A stretch of 64,000 bases of DNA, from the NCBI GenBank assembly GCA_026390935.1, contig JAPLEZ010000153.1:130052-194051 (forward strand), given 5' to 3'. A program made the translations under genes and the position numbers. Positions 52,002 through 63,490 of this stretch are shown here, in pieces (position 1 is the first letter of the stretch; the number at the start of each line of letters is the position of its first letter). A model generated the notes under the pieces. It had not been told where the DNA came from and made no database searches. It worked only from the letters and a program-made list of their open reading frames with translations. The stretch comes from Bacteroidota bacterium (GTDB lineage Bacteria; Bacteroidota; Bacteroidia; Flavobacteriales_C; GCA-002722245).

Positions 52002-54278
52002 ATGAGTAAAGTTAGAAAACAGGAGGCATTAGATTATCATTCCCAAGGCCGACCAGGGAAAATTGAAGTAGTTCCAACCAAACCATATCACACGCAACGA
52101 GACCTGTCTTTGGCTTATTCACCGGGCGTTGCAGAGCCTTGTCTGGAAATAGCAGCAAATCCAGATGATGCTTATAAATACACAGCTAAAAGAAATTTGG
52201 TGGCGGTTATTTCTAATGGAACCGCGGTTTTAGGCTTGGGCGATATTGGTGCCTTAGCATCAAAACCAGTGATGGAAGGAAAGGGCTTGCTCTTTAAAAT
52301 ATTTGCTGATATTGATGTTTTCGACATAGAAGTTGACGCCACCGATGTGGATCAATTTGTAAACACTGTAAAAGCAATTGCGCCAACTTTTGGCGGAATA
52401 AATTTAGAGGACATCAAAGCTCCAGAGTGTTTTGAAATTGAGCAGCGCTTGAAAGCCGAACTAAATATTCCTTTGATGCACGATGATCAGCATGGAACAG
52501 CAATTATCACAGGTGCAGCCTTGTTGAATGCGTTGGAAATCACTGGAAAAAAAATTGAAAATATAAAAGTGGTAGTGAGTGGTGCCGGTCCGTCGGCCAT
52601 CAGCTGCGCCAAGCTATATTTGGCTTTGGGAGCAAAGGTGGAAAATATTTACATGTTTGATTCTAAGGGAATGATCACCACCGACCGCAACAATTTAGAT
52701 ATTCACAAGCAACAATTCGCCAACAATAAAGCTTTCGCAGATCTTAAGGAAGCTATGAAAGATGCCGATGTTTTTCTGGGCTTGTCGCGTGGAAATATTG
52801 TAGATAAAACAATGATTCAAGCCATGGCAAACAATCCAATTGTATTTGCCTGCGCCAATCCCGATCCCGAAATTCCGTATGATGAAGCCATCTCTGCACG
52901 ACCCGATGTTATTGTAGCTACTGGAAGATCGGATCATCCGAACCAAGTCAACAATGTTTTAGGATTCCCTTTCATTTTTCGTGGTGCATTGGATGTTCAC
53001 GCCTCAACCATTAATGAAGAAATGAAGTTGGCTGCGGTGCGCGCCATTGCAGCACTGGCAAAGGAAACCGTGCCAGAAGAAGTGAATCAGGCATACAGCA
53101 TAAAAAATCTGGTTTTTGGAAAGGATTACATCATTCCAAAACCAATAGATCCGCGTTTGCTAACTGTTGTTGCACCAGCTGTTGCTAAAGCTGCAGTGGA
53201 TTCGGGAGTAGCGCGAAGTCCAATTACCGATTGGGAAAAGTACAAGCAGGATCTGGCTTTGCGTATGGGATTGGATAAAAAAATCATGAATCAACTCACG
53301 CAGCAGGCCAAGAAAAATCCTAAGCGTGTGGTGTTTGTGGAAGCTGATAATTACAGTGTTTTAAAAGCTGCACAAGTGGTGAAAGACGAGGGAATCGCTA
53401 AACCAATTTTATTGGGAAGCACTGCTGTGATTCAGCAATTGATTGCTGAAAATAATTTGGATCTTTCGGATGTGCCTATTATTGATACGCGAAGTGCAGC
53501 AGCCGAAGAAAAGAGATTAGCCTATGCTGAACTACTTTTTGATAAGCGAAAACGCAAAGGATATACTTTACATGAATCTAAAATCGCCATGCGTAACCGC
53601 AATCATTTTGGTTCCATGATGGTTGATCAAGGTGATGCCGATGCAATGATTACCGGCGTCACAAGAAATTATAAAGACAGTGTTCGTCCGCCTTTGCAAT
53701 TGGTGGGCATGGACAAACAACATCAAATCATTGCAGGGATGTACATGATTATTACTAAAAAAGGAACTTTCTTTTTCAGTGATACTACAGTGAATCTTGA
53801 GCCAACAGCGGAAGATCTCGTGAAAATTACGCTACTAACTTACGATGCAGTGAAACGTTTCAATGTGGAACCACGTATTGCAATGCTTTCCTATTCCAAC
53901 TTCGGAACCTCCAAAGGTGCCGAGGCAGTAAAGGTCAATGAAGCAGTAAGAATTTTGCACGAAAAATATCCACATATCTGCGTAGATGGTGAAATTCAAG
54001 GGAATTTCGCGGTTAATTCTGCTTTGAGAACAAGCAAGTTCCCATTCACCAAATTAGGCGATCAGCAAACCAATACTTTGATTTTTCCTAATCTGTCGTC
54101 TGGAAATATCGCTTATAAATTAATTCAGGAAATGGGAGAAACAGAAGCCATTGGACCAATTTTATTAGGAATGCGGAAATCGGTGCACGTGCTTCAATTG
54201 GGCGCATCAGTGCGAGAAATTGTTAACATGGCAACAATAGCGGTAGTGGACGCGCATCAAAAACAAGAACAATTATGA
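52002..54278 (+). CDS. maeB: NADP-dependent malic enzyme with phosphotransacetylase-like domain
   Basis: A 758-residue MaeB-type enzyme that converts malate to pyruvate, CO2 and NADPH. The N-terminal malic domain (about 1-430) includes [31 protein letters not shown] and [18 protein letters not shown]. The C-terminal 320 residues resemble phosphotransacetylase but serve in regulation by acetyl-CoA in known enzymes. Its stop overlaps the ruvA ATG by four bases, so it heads a maeB-ruvA-sprA run. Confidence 0.95.
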   Translation: MSKVRKQEALDYHSQGRPGKIEVVPTKPYHTQRDLSLAYSPGVAEPCLEIAANPDDAYKYTAKRNLVAVISNGTAVLGLGDIGALASKPVMEGKGLLFKIFADIDVFDIEVDATDVDQFVNTVKAIAPTFGGINLEDIKAPECFEIEQRLKAELNIPLMHDDQHGTAIITGAALLNALEITGKKIENIKVVVSGAGPSAISCAKLYLALGAKVENIYMFDSKGMITTDRNNLDIHKQQFANNKAFADLKEAMKDADVFLGLSRGNIVDKTMIQAMANNPIVFACANPDPEIPYDEAISARPDVIVATGRSDHPNQVNNVLGFPFIFRGALDVHASTINEEMKLAAVRAIAALAKETVPEEVNQAYSIKNLVFGKDYIIPKPIDPRLLTVVAPAVAKAAVDSGVARSPITDWEKYKQDLALRMGLDKKIMNQLTQQAKKNPKRVVFVEADNYSVLKAAQVVKDEGIAKPILLGSTAVIQQLIAENNLDLSDVPIIDTRSAAAEEKRLAYAELLFDKRKRKGYTLHESKIAMRNRNHFGSMMVDQGDADAMITGVTRNYKDSVRPPLQLVGMDKQHQIIAGMYMIITKKGTFFFSDTTVNLEPTAEDLVKITLLTYDAVKRFNVEPRIAMLSYSNFGTSKGAEAVKVNEAVRILHEKYPHICVDGEIQGNFAVNSALRTSKFPFTKLGDQQTNTLIFPNLSSGNIAYKLIQEMGETEAIGPILLGMRKSVHVLQLGASVREIVNMATIAVVDAHQKQEQL

Positions 54279-54853
54279 TTAACCATTTGTCGGGCCGCTT
54301 GATAGAGAAAACACCCACCAACGTAGTAATTGAATGCGCTGGTGTGGGTTATTTCGTTCATATTTCACTTTTTACTTTTGATAAATTGGGCAAAGAAGAA
54401 AACTGCAAACTGCTCACCCACCTTTCTATTAAGGAAGATGCGCACACTTTGTACGGCTTCATTACCGAATCAGAAAGAACCATTTTTCGTCAACTCATTT
54501 CAGTATCGGGTGTAGGAGCGAATACCGCTCGTTTAATCTTGTCGTCAATGGATCCCGATAGAATTGCTGGAGCCATTGCTATTGCTGATGTTAGCAGCTT
54601 GAAGGCAATTAAAGGTATAGGTGAAAAAACAGCACAGCGCATCATCTTGGAATTGAAAGGAAAAGTGAGCAAAGGAGCAGAAGGTTCCATTTTTTCTGCA
54701 GGCCACAATATCAATCGGGACGAAGCGTTATCCGCACTCCTTATGTTGGGCTTTAACAAGGCAGGGGTAGAAAAAGTGTTGCAAAAATTAATAAACGAAA
54801 ATCCAACATACAGCGTTGAGGAGCTTGTTAAACTGGCTCTAAAGAATTTGTAG
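54275..54853 (+). CDS. ruvA: Holliday junction DNA helicase subunit RuvA
   Basis: A 192-residue RuvA that binds Holliday junctions and loads RuvB. The N-terminal OB fold is followed by helix-hairpin-helix motifs with GVGANTARLILSSM and GIGEKTAQRIILELKGK, and a C-terminal domain (DEALSALLMLGFNKAG) that contacts RuvB. ATG overlaps the maeB stop, and its own stop is immediately followed by the GTG of sprA, with no gap. ruvB is elsewhere in the window. Confidence 0.96.
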   Translation: MINHLSGRLIEKTPTNVVIECAGVGYFVHISLFTFDKLGKEENCKLLTHLSIKEDAHTLYGFITESERTIFRQLISVSGVGANTARLILSSMDPDRIAGAIAIADVSSLKAIKGIGEKTAQRIILELKGKVSKGAEGSIFSAGHNINRDEALSALLMLGFNKAGVEKVLQKLINENPTYSVEELVKLALKNL

Positions 54854-57800
54854 GTGAAAAAATATTTTAAAAATAGCTTCCCAATTTGGATTGTAATCCT
54901 GCTGTTGCAGGCGTTTTTTGCTGAACATGCAAATGCGCAAGCACCGGTTGATTCCATAAAGTTGGCAAAATCTTATACCGACGATCCTGCTGCGGTTAAG
55001 GAAGAAGTTACATATGATCCCGAAACAAAAAAGTACAAAAAAGTAAAGAAGATTGGTGACCTCGTGGTGGGCACGCAAATCATGACTTTTGATGAGTACT
55101 GGAACGAGAGATATCAGCAAGCCGAAAAAAAATACTTCGATGAAAAAGTAAAGCAAGCAAATTTTGATCAAGAAAAACCTTTGCTGCCGCCGTTGAAATT
55201 GCCTGGAAGTGGTTTGTTGGGCGATATTTTTACCAACGATGGTGGAACTCCTAAAGTAGAGATTAAACCAACAGGATCTGCCGAGTTGATTTTCGGACTC
55301 AATTCTTCCACCACTAAAAATCCTGCGATTCCTGTACGAAATCAAACCAATACCAACTTTCAGTTCAATCAAAAAATACAGCTCAATATCGTTGGTACTA
55401 TTGGTGATAAATTAAAACTCACCACAAACTATAATACCGAATCCACCTTCGATTTTGAAAATCAAATGAAGTTGGAATACACTGGAAGCGAAGATGAAAT
55501 CATCAAAAAAATTGAAGTAGGTAACGTGAGCTTACCGTTGCAAACACAGCTCATACAGGGTGGTCAGACTTTATTCGGTGTTAAAAGTGAATTGCAGTTT
55601 GGTAAGCTTACGGTGACTTCTGTCATCACGCAACAAAAAGGAGAATCGAAAACCACTCAAACAGCAGGAGGTGTTCAGATTAAAGATTTTAAAATTCAGG
55701 CCGATAATTACGAAGCCAATCGTCACTTTTTTCTGTCGCAATATTTCGCCGATAATTATGACGCTGCCTTGGCTAAGCTTCCCTATGTTAATTCTTCCGT
55801 TCAAATTACAAGAGTGGAGGTGTGGATGACCAACGTAGGAAACAACAATAATGAAGACTCCAGGAAGATTGTAGGATTTATGGATTTGGGAGAGCACAAC
55901 ACCTATGATCCTTTGCTCTCTGTCGTACCAGGAGACAAATATCCTTATAGCAACATCAATAATTTGTACTCCACCGTGGGGGCAAATCCCGACATCAGAA
56001 ATTTCACCAATGCCAGTACAGCATTGGTGGCCATGGGCTATGTAGAAGGTGCGCACTTCAATAAAATTGAAAATGCACGTAAATTAAAACCCGATGAATT
56101 CACCTTTCATCCGCAACTGGGTTACATTTCTTTAAACACCGAGCTCAATGCCGATCAAATTTTGGCGGTTGCTTTTCAATATACTGTCACCGGAATTTCG
56201 GGGGTGTTTCAAGTGGGGGAATTCAGTAACGATGGTTCCAACAACACTCAGGCCTTGTATGTGAAATTGCTTAAAACAAATACAGTCAACAATACCCATT
56301 TGCCCACATGGGAGCTTATGATGAAAAACGTTTACTATCTGGGAGAATCGGGAATTAAGGGCGAGACTTTTCAAATGCAAATTTTATACACTGATCCTAC
56401 ATCCAACCAAGATATCAATTTTGTTGACTTAGGTGGAGGAAATAACAAGCGTTGGGTGCAACTGATGAATGCCGATACAATGAATATTCAGCAGGATTCA
56501 ATTCCTGATGGATTTTATGACTACGTTGAAGGTGTTACCATTAAAGCCAACTCGGGAAGAATATTTTTTCCTGTGCGAAAACCCTTCGGTGAATTTTTAA
56601 GAAAGCAGTTGGGTCCTACATTGGCCAACAAATATTGTTTTGATTCCCTATATACGGTCACGCCAATCAATGCTAAACTGAAATTTCCAGCGAAGGATCG
56701 TTTTAAGTTTTGGGTGAAATTTGAAAGCAGCCAATCTTCAGTGATCAGTTTAGGTTCAATTAATGTTCCAGTGGGTTCGGTGGTGGTCACTGCTGGTGGG
56801 AAAAAACTATTGGAAAATGTTGACTATACAGTGAATTATTCGGGAGGTCAGGTGACCATCATCAACGAAGGGATTTTAAATTCGGGTACACCAATTTCAG
56901 TTTCTTCGGAAGCGAATGCTTTGATCAGCATTCAAACCAAAAACTTAATCGGTTCACATTTGGAATATAAGTTTTCAAATAATTTTAATGTTGGCGGAAC
57001 CATCATGAATTTGACGGAACGTCCGTTGACATTTAAAGTGGATATCGGACAAGAACCAATGTCGAATACCATTTGGGGATTAAATACCAAGTACCGCACT
57101 GACCTTCCTATAGTTACAAAGTTATTGGACAAACTTCCTTTGCTATCAACCAAAGAAATGTCAACTCTTGATTTTACGGGTGAAGTTGCGCAATTACTTC
57201 CTGGAACATCAAATGCTATTCAAAATGAGAATAGTGGAAAAGGGGAATCTTTCATTGATAATTTTGATGGTGCCGAAAGTAACACACCATTAACTGTTCG
57301 AACTACCTGGTTCATTGCTTCCACGCCCCATGGTTTGGACGATATTTTTCCTGAGGGGAAATTAAGCAATCAACTCGCTAACGGCTTCAATCGCGCAAAA
57401 TTATCATGGTACAATATTGATCCTTTATTTAGCGATAACACTGGACTCACACCCAATTACTTGAAAAATGACGCCGCTCAACAAAACAACAATTTCGTGA
57501 GGCCTATTAACCAGTCGGAAGTTTTTCCTCAAAAATCTGCTCAAAACGGAATCACACCAAATCTTATCACTCTCGATTTGGCTTACTATCCCAACGAAAG
57601 AGGTCAGTATAATTTTGACACAACAGGCGGAGCATACTCTGCAGGGGTTGATAAAGATGGACATTTGCTAAATCCCAAATCGCGCTGGGGTGGAATGATG
57701 CGAAGAATTGAAACGCCTGATTTTGAAGCTTCCAACATTGAGTTTTTGGAGTTTTGGATGATGGATCCTTTTTATGATAATGACGGTAAGCAGTTGGATA

Positions 57801-60800
57801 ATCAAATTTTTAATGGAACACAGACAGGTGGGGATTTATACATACACATCGGAAATTTATCCGAAGACGTTTTGCGTGATTCTCGAAAATCTTTTGAAAA
57901 TGGTTTGCCTGTTAACGACAATGATCTTTCAGCCGTTGATACTACCATTTGGGGATTGGTGCCTACAGGATTGAATTTGGTGAATGCATTTAATACTGAT
58001 CCTGCATCTCGACCATTTCAAGATGTTGGTTACGACGGATTGTCTGATCAACGAGAGCAAACATTCTACAGTAAATATCTAGAATTTTACAACAAAAATT
58101 TTGGAGCAATTCCATCCGCCATTGCCAACGACCCGTCTGCCGATGACTTCCGACATTATCGTGATGATAATTTTAATCTTGCTCAAGCAAAAGTTATTGA
58201 GCGTTACAAAGATTTTAGCAGTGTTGATGGAAATTCACCTGCAAGTACTAACTCTGCCTTCTTGGCGTCGGCAACCACCATTCCTGATATTGAAGATTTA
58301 AACAAAGACAACACTTTGAATGAAGGTGAAAGTTATTATGAATACCACATTTCCATGCGCCCAAATGATTTGGATATTGAGGATCAAAAAGAAGGAAGAA
58401 ATTATATCAATAACATTATTAATCCAAGTTCAATTCCAACGATTAATGGTTATAGTGGAAGTGTGAGTTCAAGATGGATTCATTTCCGTATTCCAATTCG
58501 CAAACCTGAAAGAGCAGTTGGTTCAATTCAGGATTTCCGTTCCATGCGATATGTGCGAATTATGTTGAAAGGCTGGGAGGATCCGGTGATTTTGCGTTTC
58601 GGAAGAATGGATTTGGTAAGAGAGACTTGGAGAAAGTATGAAAGTCAGCTCAAAGGCGATTGTGAATTTGTGGCAACCGACAACAATGCTCATTTTGTGG
58701 TGACTTCCATTAACGTGGAGGAAGACAGTCAGAAACAACCTATACCGTATGTCCCACCAGTGCAAAGGGTGTACAACGTGCAAACACAATCCACCATGAA
58801 TGAGCAGGCATTGTACTTGAACATCGAAGATTTGGATGGCTGTGATAGTCGCGCTGCATTTAAAAATACTTCCATTGATATGCGGGCTTACAATTGCTTG
58901 AAGATGTTTGTTCACGCTGAAAAAATAGGAGATGCCTCAGGAGATTATAACAATAAGATGAGTGTTTTTTTGAGGATGGGATCTGATTTTGACGACAATT
59001 ATTATGAGTACGAAATTCCTCTGAAATTTACCGAGTCGGGAACATTTAGTGTGACCAACACAGAAGAAGCCATAGCTGCCATTTGGCCGTCGGAGAACGC
59101 TTTTGATTTTGATCTTTCGGTGCTCACAGATGCAAAGCTCTTGCGGAATTCAAGTATAGAATCTGATCCAGCTACTTTTTTTAAAAATCAACGTTACCGT
59201 GTATTACATGAGAAGAACAGTGTTTATGTGAAAGGAAATCCAACGATGTCGGCAATTAAAGTGATTTTGATTGGTGTGAGGAACAATGGTGATCCCGGAC
59301 AAAAACGATCAGTTGGTGTTTGGGCCAATGAATTGCGTTTGTCATGTTTCAACGATCAAAGCGGTTGGGCAGCTACGGCTACGGCAACAATGAAAGTAGC
59401 TGATTTCGCCAATTTATCCGTCACCGGGAAAATGTATACTCCGGGCTGGGGCGCGATTACAGATAAGGTGGCCGACAGGAAAAAAGAATATTACCAGATG
59501 TATGACGCCCTTGCTAGTTTAGAACTAGGGAAATTAATTCCTTCTAAATACAATGTTTCTGTTCCTTTGTATTTGGGTTTTTCAGAGACTTTTCAAAATC
59601 AACAATTTAGTCCTTTGGATCAAGACGTGGATATGAAAAGACTTGATCCTACCTTGCGTAAGAAAGTTCAAGACAGTACACAAACTTATCAGCGGCGAAA
59701 GAGTTTGAATTTATCCAATGTTCGTAAAAACAGAACGGTTGGATCTACTGCAAAACCGATGCCTTACGACATTGAAAATTTTGATGCCACCTATGTTTTT
59801 AATGAAACATTTAAAAGCGATGTGAATACACGTTACAATGTATTGCAAACTTATAAAGGTGCACTCAATTATAATTTCACACACCAACCGAAAAATTTCC
59901 AGCCTTTTATACAAAGTCCTATTGTAGGCTTTTACAAGAAAGTTGTTTTAAATAATTATCAAGACAAGGAAGCCATCATGCAAGAAGAAATTGATCGTTT
60001 GAAAAAAGAGCAAACTCCTCCAGCGAAACTTCCAAAACTTGAAAAGGATTTAAAAGAACTGAAAGAGAAAAAAGAAAGCTTCACTAAGCTTGCTCAAAAT
60101 TTGATGAAAACACCGTACAATAAGTTGGGTAGGGAATTTAATTTTTACATTGTGCCATCTCGTGTTTCTATTCGCAGCGACTGGAATAGATTGTACAATG
60201 AAAGCGTTGTACGAAACAACTCTGATGCAATTTTATTGATCACTCCCGTGTACAATAAAAACTTTTTCTGGGACAGAAATTATGATGTGAGCTGGGACTT
60301 TACTAAGGCGCTGAAATTTAAATATACTGCAATGAACCGCGCCAGAATTGATGAGCCTGAAGGACGAATTGATACAAAAGAAAAGAAAGCAGCATTGTTG
60401 AACGGATTGATTGGTAAGGATCATGAGCTGGGTCGCACCACCAATTTTTCGCAAAATATGGATTTCAATTACGAGCTGCCACTCAAAAAAATACCTTTTA
60501 CCGATTGGATTACGGCCAACGCAAAATATACAGCAAAAATGGACTGGCAGGCTGCTCCACTTGCTTTTCAAGATGTGAATAATAGTATCTCCAACAACAA
60601 TACAAAACAACTCACAGCCAATTTCAATTTTGTGAATTTGTACAATAAATCACCCTATCTAAAAAAAATAAACAACAACATCAACAAGCAGAAAAAGGCT
60701 GAATCAGATACTACAAAAAAGAAATCAGCCATTGAACCAATTAATATTTTAGAGACCTCTTTGCGCTTGATGATGATGGTGAGAAATGCATCGTTTACTT

Positions 60801-62107
60801 ATTCCGAAAACAATGGAACTTTTCTTCCTGGTTATGTTCCAAAAACAAAATTGGTGGGAATGGATTTTGAGCAAAATTCGCCAGGTGCAGGATTTATTTT
60901 TGGCAGTCAGGAAGATATTTTAACTCGCTCTGCACAAAACGGTTGGCTCACCGCGAATTCAGATAAACTGAACACACGCTATTCAAAATCACATACCGAG
61001 AATTTAAATTTACGCGCCACGTTGGAGCCTATCAATAAAATGAGAATTGAACTCACTGCTACCCGAACTTATGGAAAGGATTCTTCCTTTGTATACCGAT
61101 TGGATCAAGACAATAAATTCACCAATTTCCCTTCAGCAACCACTACTTCCTACACATTTAGCATAACTACTATTAGTTTGGGTTCGGCTTTTGAATTTCC
61201 GAACAAGGAAAATTCTTCAGCGGTATATGACGAGTTTGTTAACAGCAGAGCGGTGATTGCCGCGCGTTTGGCGGCTGAAAATCACAACTCCAATCCTGCG
61301 AATTTGACAGGTGGTTTTCCTGAAGGTTATGGAAAAACGCAAACGGATGTAATTGTACAATCTTTCATCACCGCCTATACTGGTGGAAATGCAACAGTAT
61401 CCATCTTGCGCACTATGCCTAAAATTCCAATGCCAAACTGGAAAATCAATTACGATGGATTTATGAAGATGCCTTTCTTTAGCAAGTATTTTCAATCGTT
61501 TACTTGCAGTCATTCTTATACTTCCACATTGAACCAGGGCTTTTCAAAAAATCTTCCTTTCGAGGATGATGGCTCAGGTTATACCACTAAAAAGGACAGT
61601 TCAGGAAATTTCATTCCGAAATTCTATTATGCAAGTGGGATAGTGATGTCGGAGCAATTGAGTCCGCTCATTAAATTTGATGCCACATTAAAAAGCAGTT
61701 GGATTGCAAAATTTGAAATGAGTAAAACACGAACAGTTTCTTTGAATTTAATTGGGTTGGCGGTTTCCGAAATCTCTACTTTCAAACTTACTGCGGGAAC
61801 AGGATACAAAATAAAAGATGTGAAGTTGCCTTTCAAAATTTTAGGTAAAAACATAAAAAGTAATCTGGATATACGTGCCGATTTATCGCTTAATCAAAGT
61901 AAATCGGTGTTGCGTAAAGAAGGTGAAAAACCTCAAGTGCAAAACGGAACAAATATCATCAGTTTAAAAACTTCCGCTGATTATGTTTTGAGTGCTAAAT
62001 TGAATTTGAGTTTGAAGTACGAAATCATCTTCAATACTCCTGCGAACTCCCTTTCTTTCCCAACATCCAACTCAATGGGAAGTGTCAATTTGCGATATAC
62101 ACTATAA
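54854..62107 (+). CDS. sprA: T9SS outer-membrane translocon SprA (Sov)
   Basis: A 2,417-residue protein, the very large single-chain beta-barrel through which type 9 cargo crosses the outer membrane. It has a signal sequence (about 1-28), then repeated sheet-rich segments typical of SprA, including GSAELIFGLNSSTTKNPAIP, GKGESFIDNFDGAESNTPL and a long aromatic-rich barrel that ends in NLRYTL. The start is GTG next to the ruvA stop. Length agrees with family members of about 2,300-2,500 residues. gcvH and a VanZ gene follow, an order I recognise from other Bacteroidetes. No other T9SS gene is in the window. Confidence 0.95.
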   Translation: MKKYFKNSFPIWIVILLLQAFFAEHANAQAPVDSIKLAKSYTDDPAAVKEEVTYDPETKKYKKVKKIGDLVVGTQIMTFDEYWNERYQQAEKKYFDEKVKQANFDQEKPLLPPLKLPGSGLLGDIFTNDGGTPKVEIKPTGSAELIFGLNSSTTKNPAIPVRNQTNTNFQFNQKIQLNIVGTIGDKLKLTTNYNTESTFDFENQMKLEYTGSEDEIIKKIEVGNVSLPLQTQLIQGGQTLFGVKSELQFGKLTVTSVITQQKGESKTTQTAGGVQIKDFKIQADNYEANRHFFLSQYFADNYDAALAKLPYVNSSVQITRVEVWMTNVGNNNNEDSRKIVGFMDLGEHNTYDPLLSVVPGDKYPYSNINNLYSTVGANPDIRNFTNASTALVAMGYVEGAHFNKIENARKLKPDEFTFHPQLGYISLNTELNADQILAVAFQYTVTGISGVFQVGEFSNDGSNNTQALYVKLLKTNTVNNTHLPTWELMMKNVYYLGESGIKGETFQMQILYTDPTSNQDINFVDLGGGNNKRWVQLMNADTMNIQQDSIPDGFYDYVEGVTIKANSGRIFFPVRKPFGEFLRKQLGPTLANKYCFDSLYTVTPINAKLKFPAKDRFKFWVKFESSQSSVISLGSINVPVGSVVVTAGGKKLLENVDYTVNYSGGQVTIINEGILNSGTPISVSSEANALISIQTKNLIGSHLEYKFSNNFNVGGTIMNLTERPLTFKVDIGQEPMSNTIWGLNTKYRTDLPIVTKLLDKLPLLSTKEMSTLDFTGEVAQLLPGTSNAIQNENSGKGESFIDNFDGAESNTPLTVRTTWFIASTPHGLDDIFPEGKLSNQLANGFNRAKLSWYNIDPLFSDNTGLTPNYLKNDAAQQNNNFVRPINQSEVFPQKSAQNGITPNLITLDLAYYPNERGQYNFDTTGGAYSAGVDKDGHLLNPKSRWGGMMRRIETPDFEASNIEFLEFWMMDPFYDNDGKQLDNQIFNGTQTGGDLYIHIGNLSEDVLRDSRKSFENGLPVNDNDLSAVDTTIWGLVPTGLNLVNAFNTDPASRPFQDVGYDGLSDQREQTFYSKYLEFYNKNFGAIPSAIANDPSADDFRHYRDDNFNLAQAKVIERYKDFSSVDGNSPASTNSAFLASATTIPDIEDLNKDNTLNEGESYYEYHISMRPNDLDIEDQKEGRNYINNIINPSSIPTINGYSGSVSSRWIHFRIPIRKPERAVGSIQDFRSMRYVRIMLKGWEDPVILRFGRMDLVRETWRKYESQLKGDCEFVATDNNAHFVVTSINVEEDSQKQPIPYVPPVQRVYNVQTQSTMNEQALYLNIEDLDGCDSRAAFKNTSIDMRAYNCLKMFVHAEKIGDASGDYNNKMSVFLRMGSDFDDNYYEYEIPLKFTESGTFSVTNTEEAIAAIWPSENAFDFDLSVLTDAKLLRNSSIESDPATFFKNQRYRVLHEKNSVYVKGNPTMSAIKVILIGVRNNGDPGQKRSVGVWANELRLSCFNDQSGWAATATATMKVADFANLSVTGKMYTPGWGAITDKVADRKKEYYQMYDALASLELGKLIPSKYNVSVPLYLGFSETFQNQQFSPLDQDVDMKRLDPTLRKKVQDSTQTYQRRKSLNLSNVRKNRTVGSTAKPMPYDIENFDATYVFNETFKSDVNTRYNVLQTYKGALNYNFTHQPKNFQPFIQSPIVGFYKKVVLNNYQDKEAIMQEEIDRLKKEQTPPAKLPKLEKDLKELKEKKESFTKLAQNLMKTPYNKLGREFNFYIVPSRVSIRSDWNRLYNESVVRNNSDAILLITPVYNKNFFWDRNYDVSWDFTKALKFKYTAMNRARIDEPEGRIDTKEKKAALLNGLIGKDHELGRTTNFSQNMDFNYELPLKKIPFTDWITANAKYTAKMDWQAAPLAFQDVNNSISNNNTKQLTANFNFVNLYNKSPYLKKINNNINKQKKAESDTTKKKSAIEPINILETSLRLMMMVRNASFTYSENNGTFLPGYVPKTKLVGMDFEQNSPGAGFIFGSQEDILTRSAQNGWLTANSDKLNTRYSKSHTENLNLRATLEPINKMRIELTATRTYGKDSSFVYRLDQDNKFTNFPSATTTSYTFSITTISLGSAFEFPNKENSSAVYDEFVNSRAVIAARLAAENHNSNPANLTGGFPEGYGKTQTDVIVQSFITAYTGGNATVSILRTMPKIPMPNWKINYDGFMKMPFFSKYFQSFTCSHSYTSTLNQGFSKNLPFEDDGSGYTTKKDSSGNFIPKFYYASGIVMSEQLSPLIKFDATLKSSWIAKFEMSKTRTVSLNLIGLAVSEISTFKLTAGTGYKIKDVKLPFKILGKNIKSNLDIRADLSLNQSKSVLRKEGEKPQVQNGTNIISLKTSADYVLSAKLNLSLKYEIIFNTPANSLSFPTSNSMGSVNLRYTL

Positions 62108-62131
62108 TAATTGAAGTATTTCCCTTTTGTT

Positions 62132-62163
62132 TTTGTGATTTATTGCCGAATCATGTAAGTTTG
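62132..62163 (+). promoter_or_regulatory. Promoter of gcvH
   Basis: TTTG at 62132-62135, a 20-base spacer and TAAGTTTG at 62156-62163 fit the Bacteroidetes consensus. It leaves a leader of about 100 bases before the gcvH ATG, so gcvH can be transcribed apart from sprA. Confidence 0.6.
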
Positions 62164-62271
62164 CCCTATATAAAAAATTATACAGATGAAATACCCATGC
62201 ATCTCACTATAAAAAAGTGATAAAGATAAAATGGGTATACCATATGACCTTAAAAAATAAATTATTTACAT

Positions 62272-62652
62272 ATGAATATTCCTGCAGAATTAAAATACAC
62301 TAAAGATCACGAATGGATCAAAATTGATGGAGACATTGCTACTATTGGTATTACTGATTTCGCGCAAAGCGAATTGGGTGATATCGTTTATGTTGAAATT
62401 GAAACGGTAGGTGAAACTTTAGCGCAGGAAGAAGTGTTTGGAACTGTGGAAGCAGTTAAAACTGTTTCTGATTTGTTTATGCCAGTGAGCGGACAAATTC
62501 TTGAACTGAACGCAGGAATTGAAGGGGAGCCAGAATCGGTAAACCACGATCCATACGGCAAAGGATGGATGATTAAAGTAAAAATCACTGACGCTTCTCA
62601 ATTAGCTGGATTGTTATCTGCTGATGCATACAAAACTTTGATAGGACACTAG
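62272..62652 (+). CDS. gcvH: Glycine cleavage system H protein
   Basis: A 126-residue lipoyl carrier of the glycine cleavage system that shuttles the aminomethyl group between P, T and L proteins. The lipoylated lysine is K63 in [12 protein letters not shown]. Start and length match the family. It has its own promoter and is followed directly by the VanZ-like gene. Other gcv genes are not nearby, as usual in Bacteroidetes. Confidence 0.96.
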   Translation: MNIPAELKYTKDHEWIKIDGDIATIGITDFAQSELGDIVYVEIETVGETLAQEEVFGTVEAVKTVSDLFMPVSGQILELNAGIEGEPESVNHDPYGKGWMIKVKITDASQLAGLLSADAYKTLIGH

Positions 62653-63015
62653 TTGACTTTGTTTTTAAAGTACAATTATAAAGGCATAATGCTATCGCTT
62701 GCGATAGCATTTGTTTGTTTAGTACCCCTGGGTGACAGCCATTCTCCGCGCATTCCTTACTTTGATAAATACATTCATGTTTTTTTGTTTGGGACGCTGA
62801 CGTTTTTGTGGATTAAAGGACTTACTAAGTACGGAAAGAAAAATGCCTTGATAATTTCAGTTATGTGTTGCATTGCTTATGGAGTTTTAATTGAATTACT
62901 GCAGGAGCTAATGCAATTGGGAAGAGCTTTTGAGTGGTTGGATATTGGGGCGGATATAATTGGAGTGTTGCTGGCTTCCATTATTGCATATGAGATTGGG
63001 AAGAGAAATCACTAA
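62653..63015 (+). CDS. VanZ-family membrane protein
   Basis: A 120-residue protein with four membrane helices and the VanZ-like pattern: FDKYIHVFLFGTLTFLW, then AYGVLIELLQELMQLGRAFEWLDIGADIIGV. VanZ proteins are linked to glycopeptide resistance in Gram-positives, but their role in Bacteroidetes is unknown. The start is a TTG right after the gcvH stop; an ATG at 62689 would begin at the first helix and is also possible. Confidence 0.8.
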   Translation: MTLFLKYNYKGIMLSLAIAFVCLVPLGDSHSPRIPYFDKYIHVFLFGTLTFLWIKGLTKYGKKNALIISVMCCIAYGVLIELLQELMQLGRAFEWLDIGADIIGVLLASIIAYEIGKRNH

Positions 63016-63089
63016 CGTGTTTTCGGGTTTTTTTTATTAAAAATATAATGTAATTTGAATTTGCCTCAGCTAAATAATTATATAATATT

Positions 63090-63482
63090 ATGAAGAAAAT
63101 TGTTTGTTTACTTTTTGTCACTGTAATTTTTTCGTGCACAAAAGATAAGGAGTATACCCACTCATTTTATATCAACAACAAACATTCTGTTGCCATTGAT
63201 GTGTCCTCCTCTGTTTCCAATTTTTCGCGTTTGAATAACACTACAACAATAGTAACTTATGACGATCATATTGAATCAGGGCAAGCATTTTTGTTACGAG
63301 AAAAAACGGTTTGGGATAAAACAGAAGACATTATTTTGACTGACTATTTTGATAAAATAGAAATTTATTCTGGTAATAATAAGTCAAATAAAGAAGTGAT
63401 GGATATTAAAAAATGGGAAAAGAATAAATTAAGTGATACAAAAATACAATATACCCTTCAGGTAGATAGTACCTATTTTTAA
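63090..63482 (+). CDS. Small putative lipoprotein, function unknown
   Basis: A 130-residue protein with a lipoprotein signal (MKKIVCLLFVTVIFSC, lipidated cysteine at 16). The mature part is polar and has no recognised domain. The 74 bases before it are AT-rich without a clear promoter. It ends eight bases before the convergent mgtE gene. Confidence 0.6.
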   Translation: MKKIVCLLFVTVIFSCTKDKEYTHSFYINNKHSVAIDVSSSVSNFSRLNNTTTIVTYDDHIESGQAFLLREKTVWDKTEDIILTDYFDKIEIYSGNNKSNKEVMDIKKWEKNKLSDTKIQYTLQVDSTYF

Positions 63483-63490
63483 TATGCAGG

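Noticed and set aside
54839-55372. 177-residue minus-strand frame opposite the start of sprA
   Set aside because: It is fully antisense to well-conserved sprA and ruvA sequence and shows no domain.
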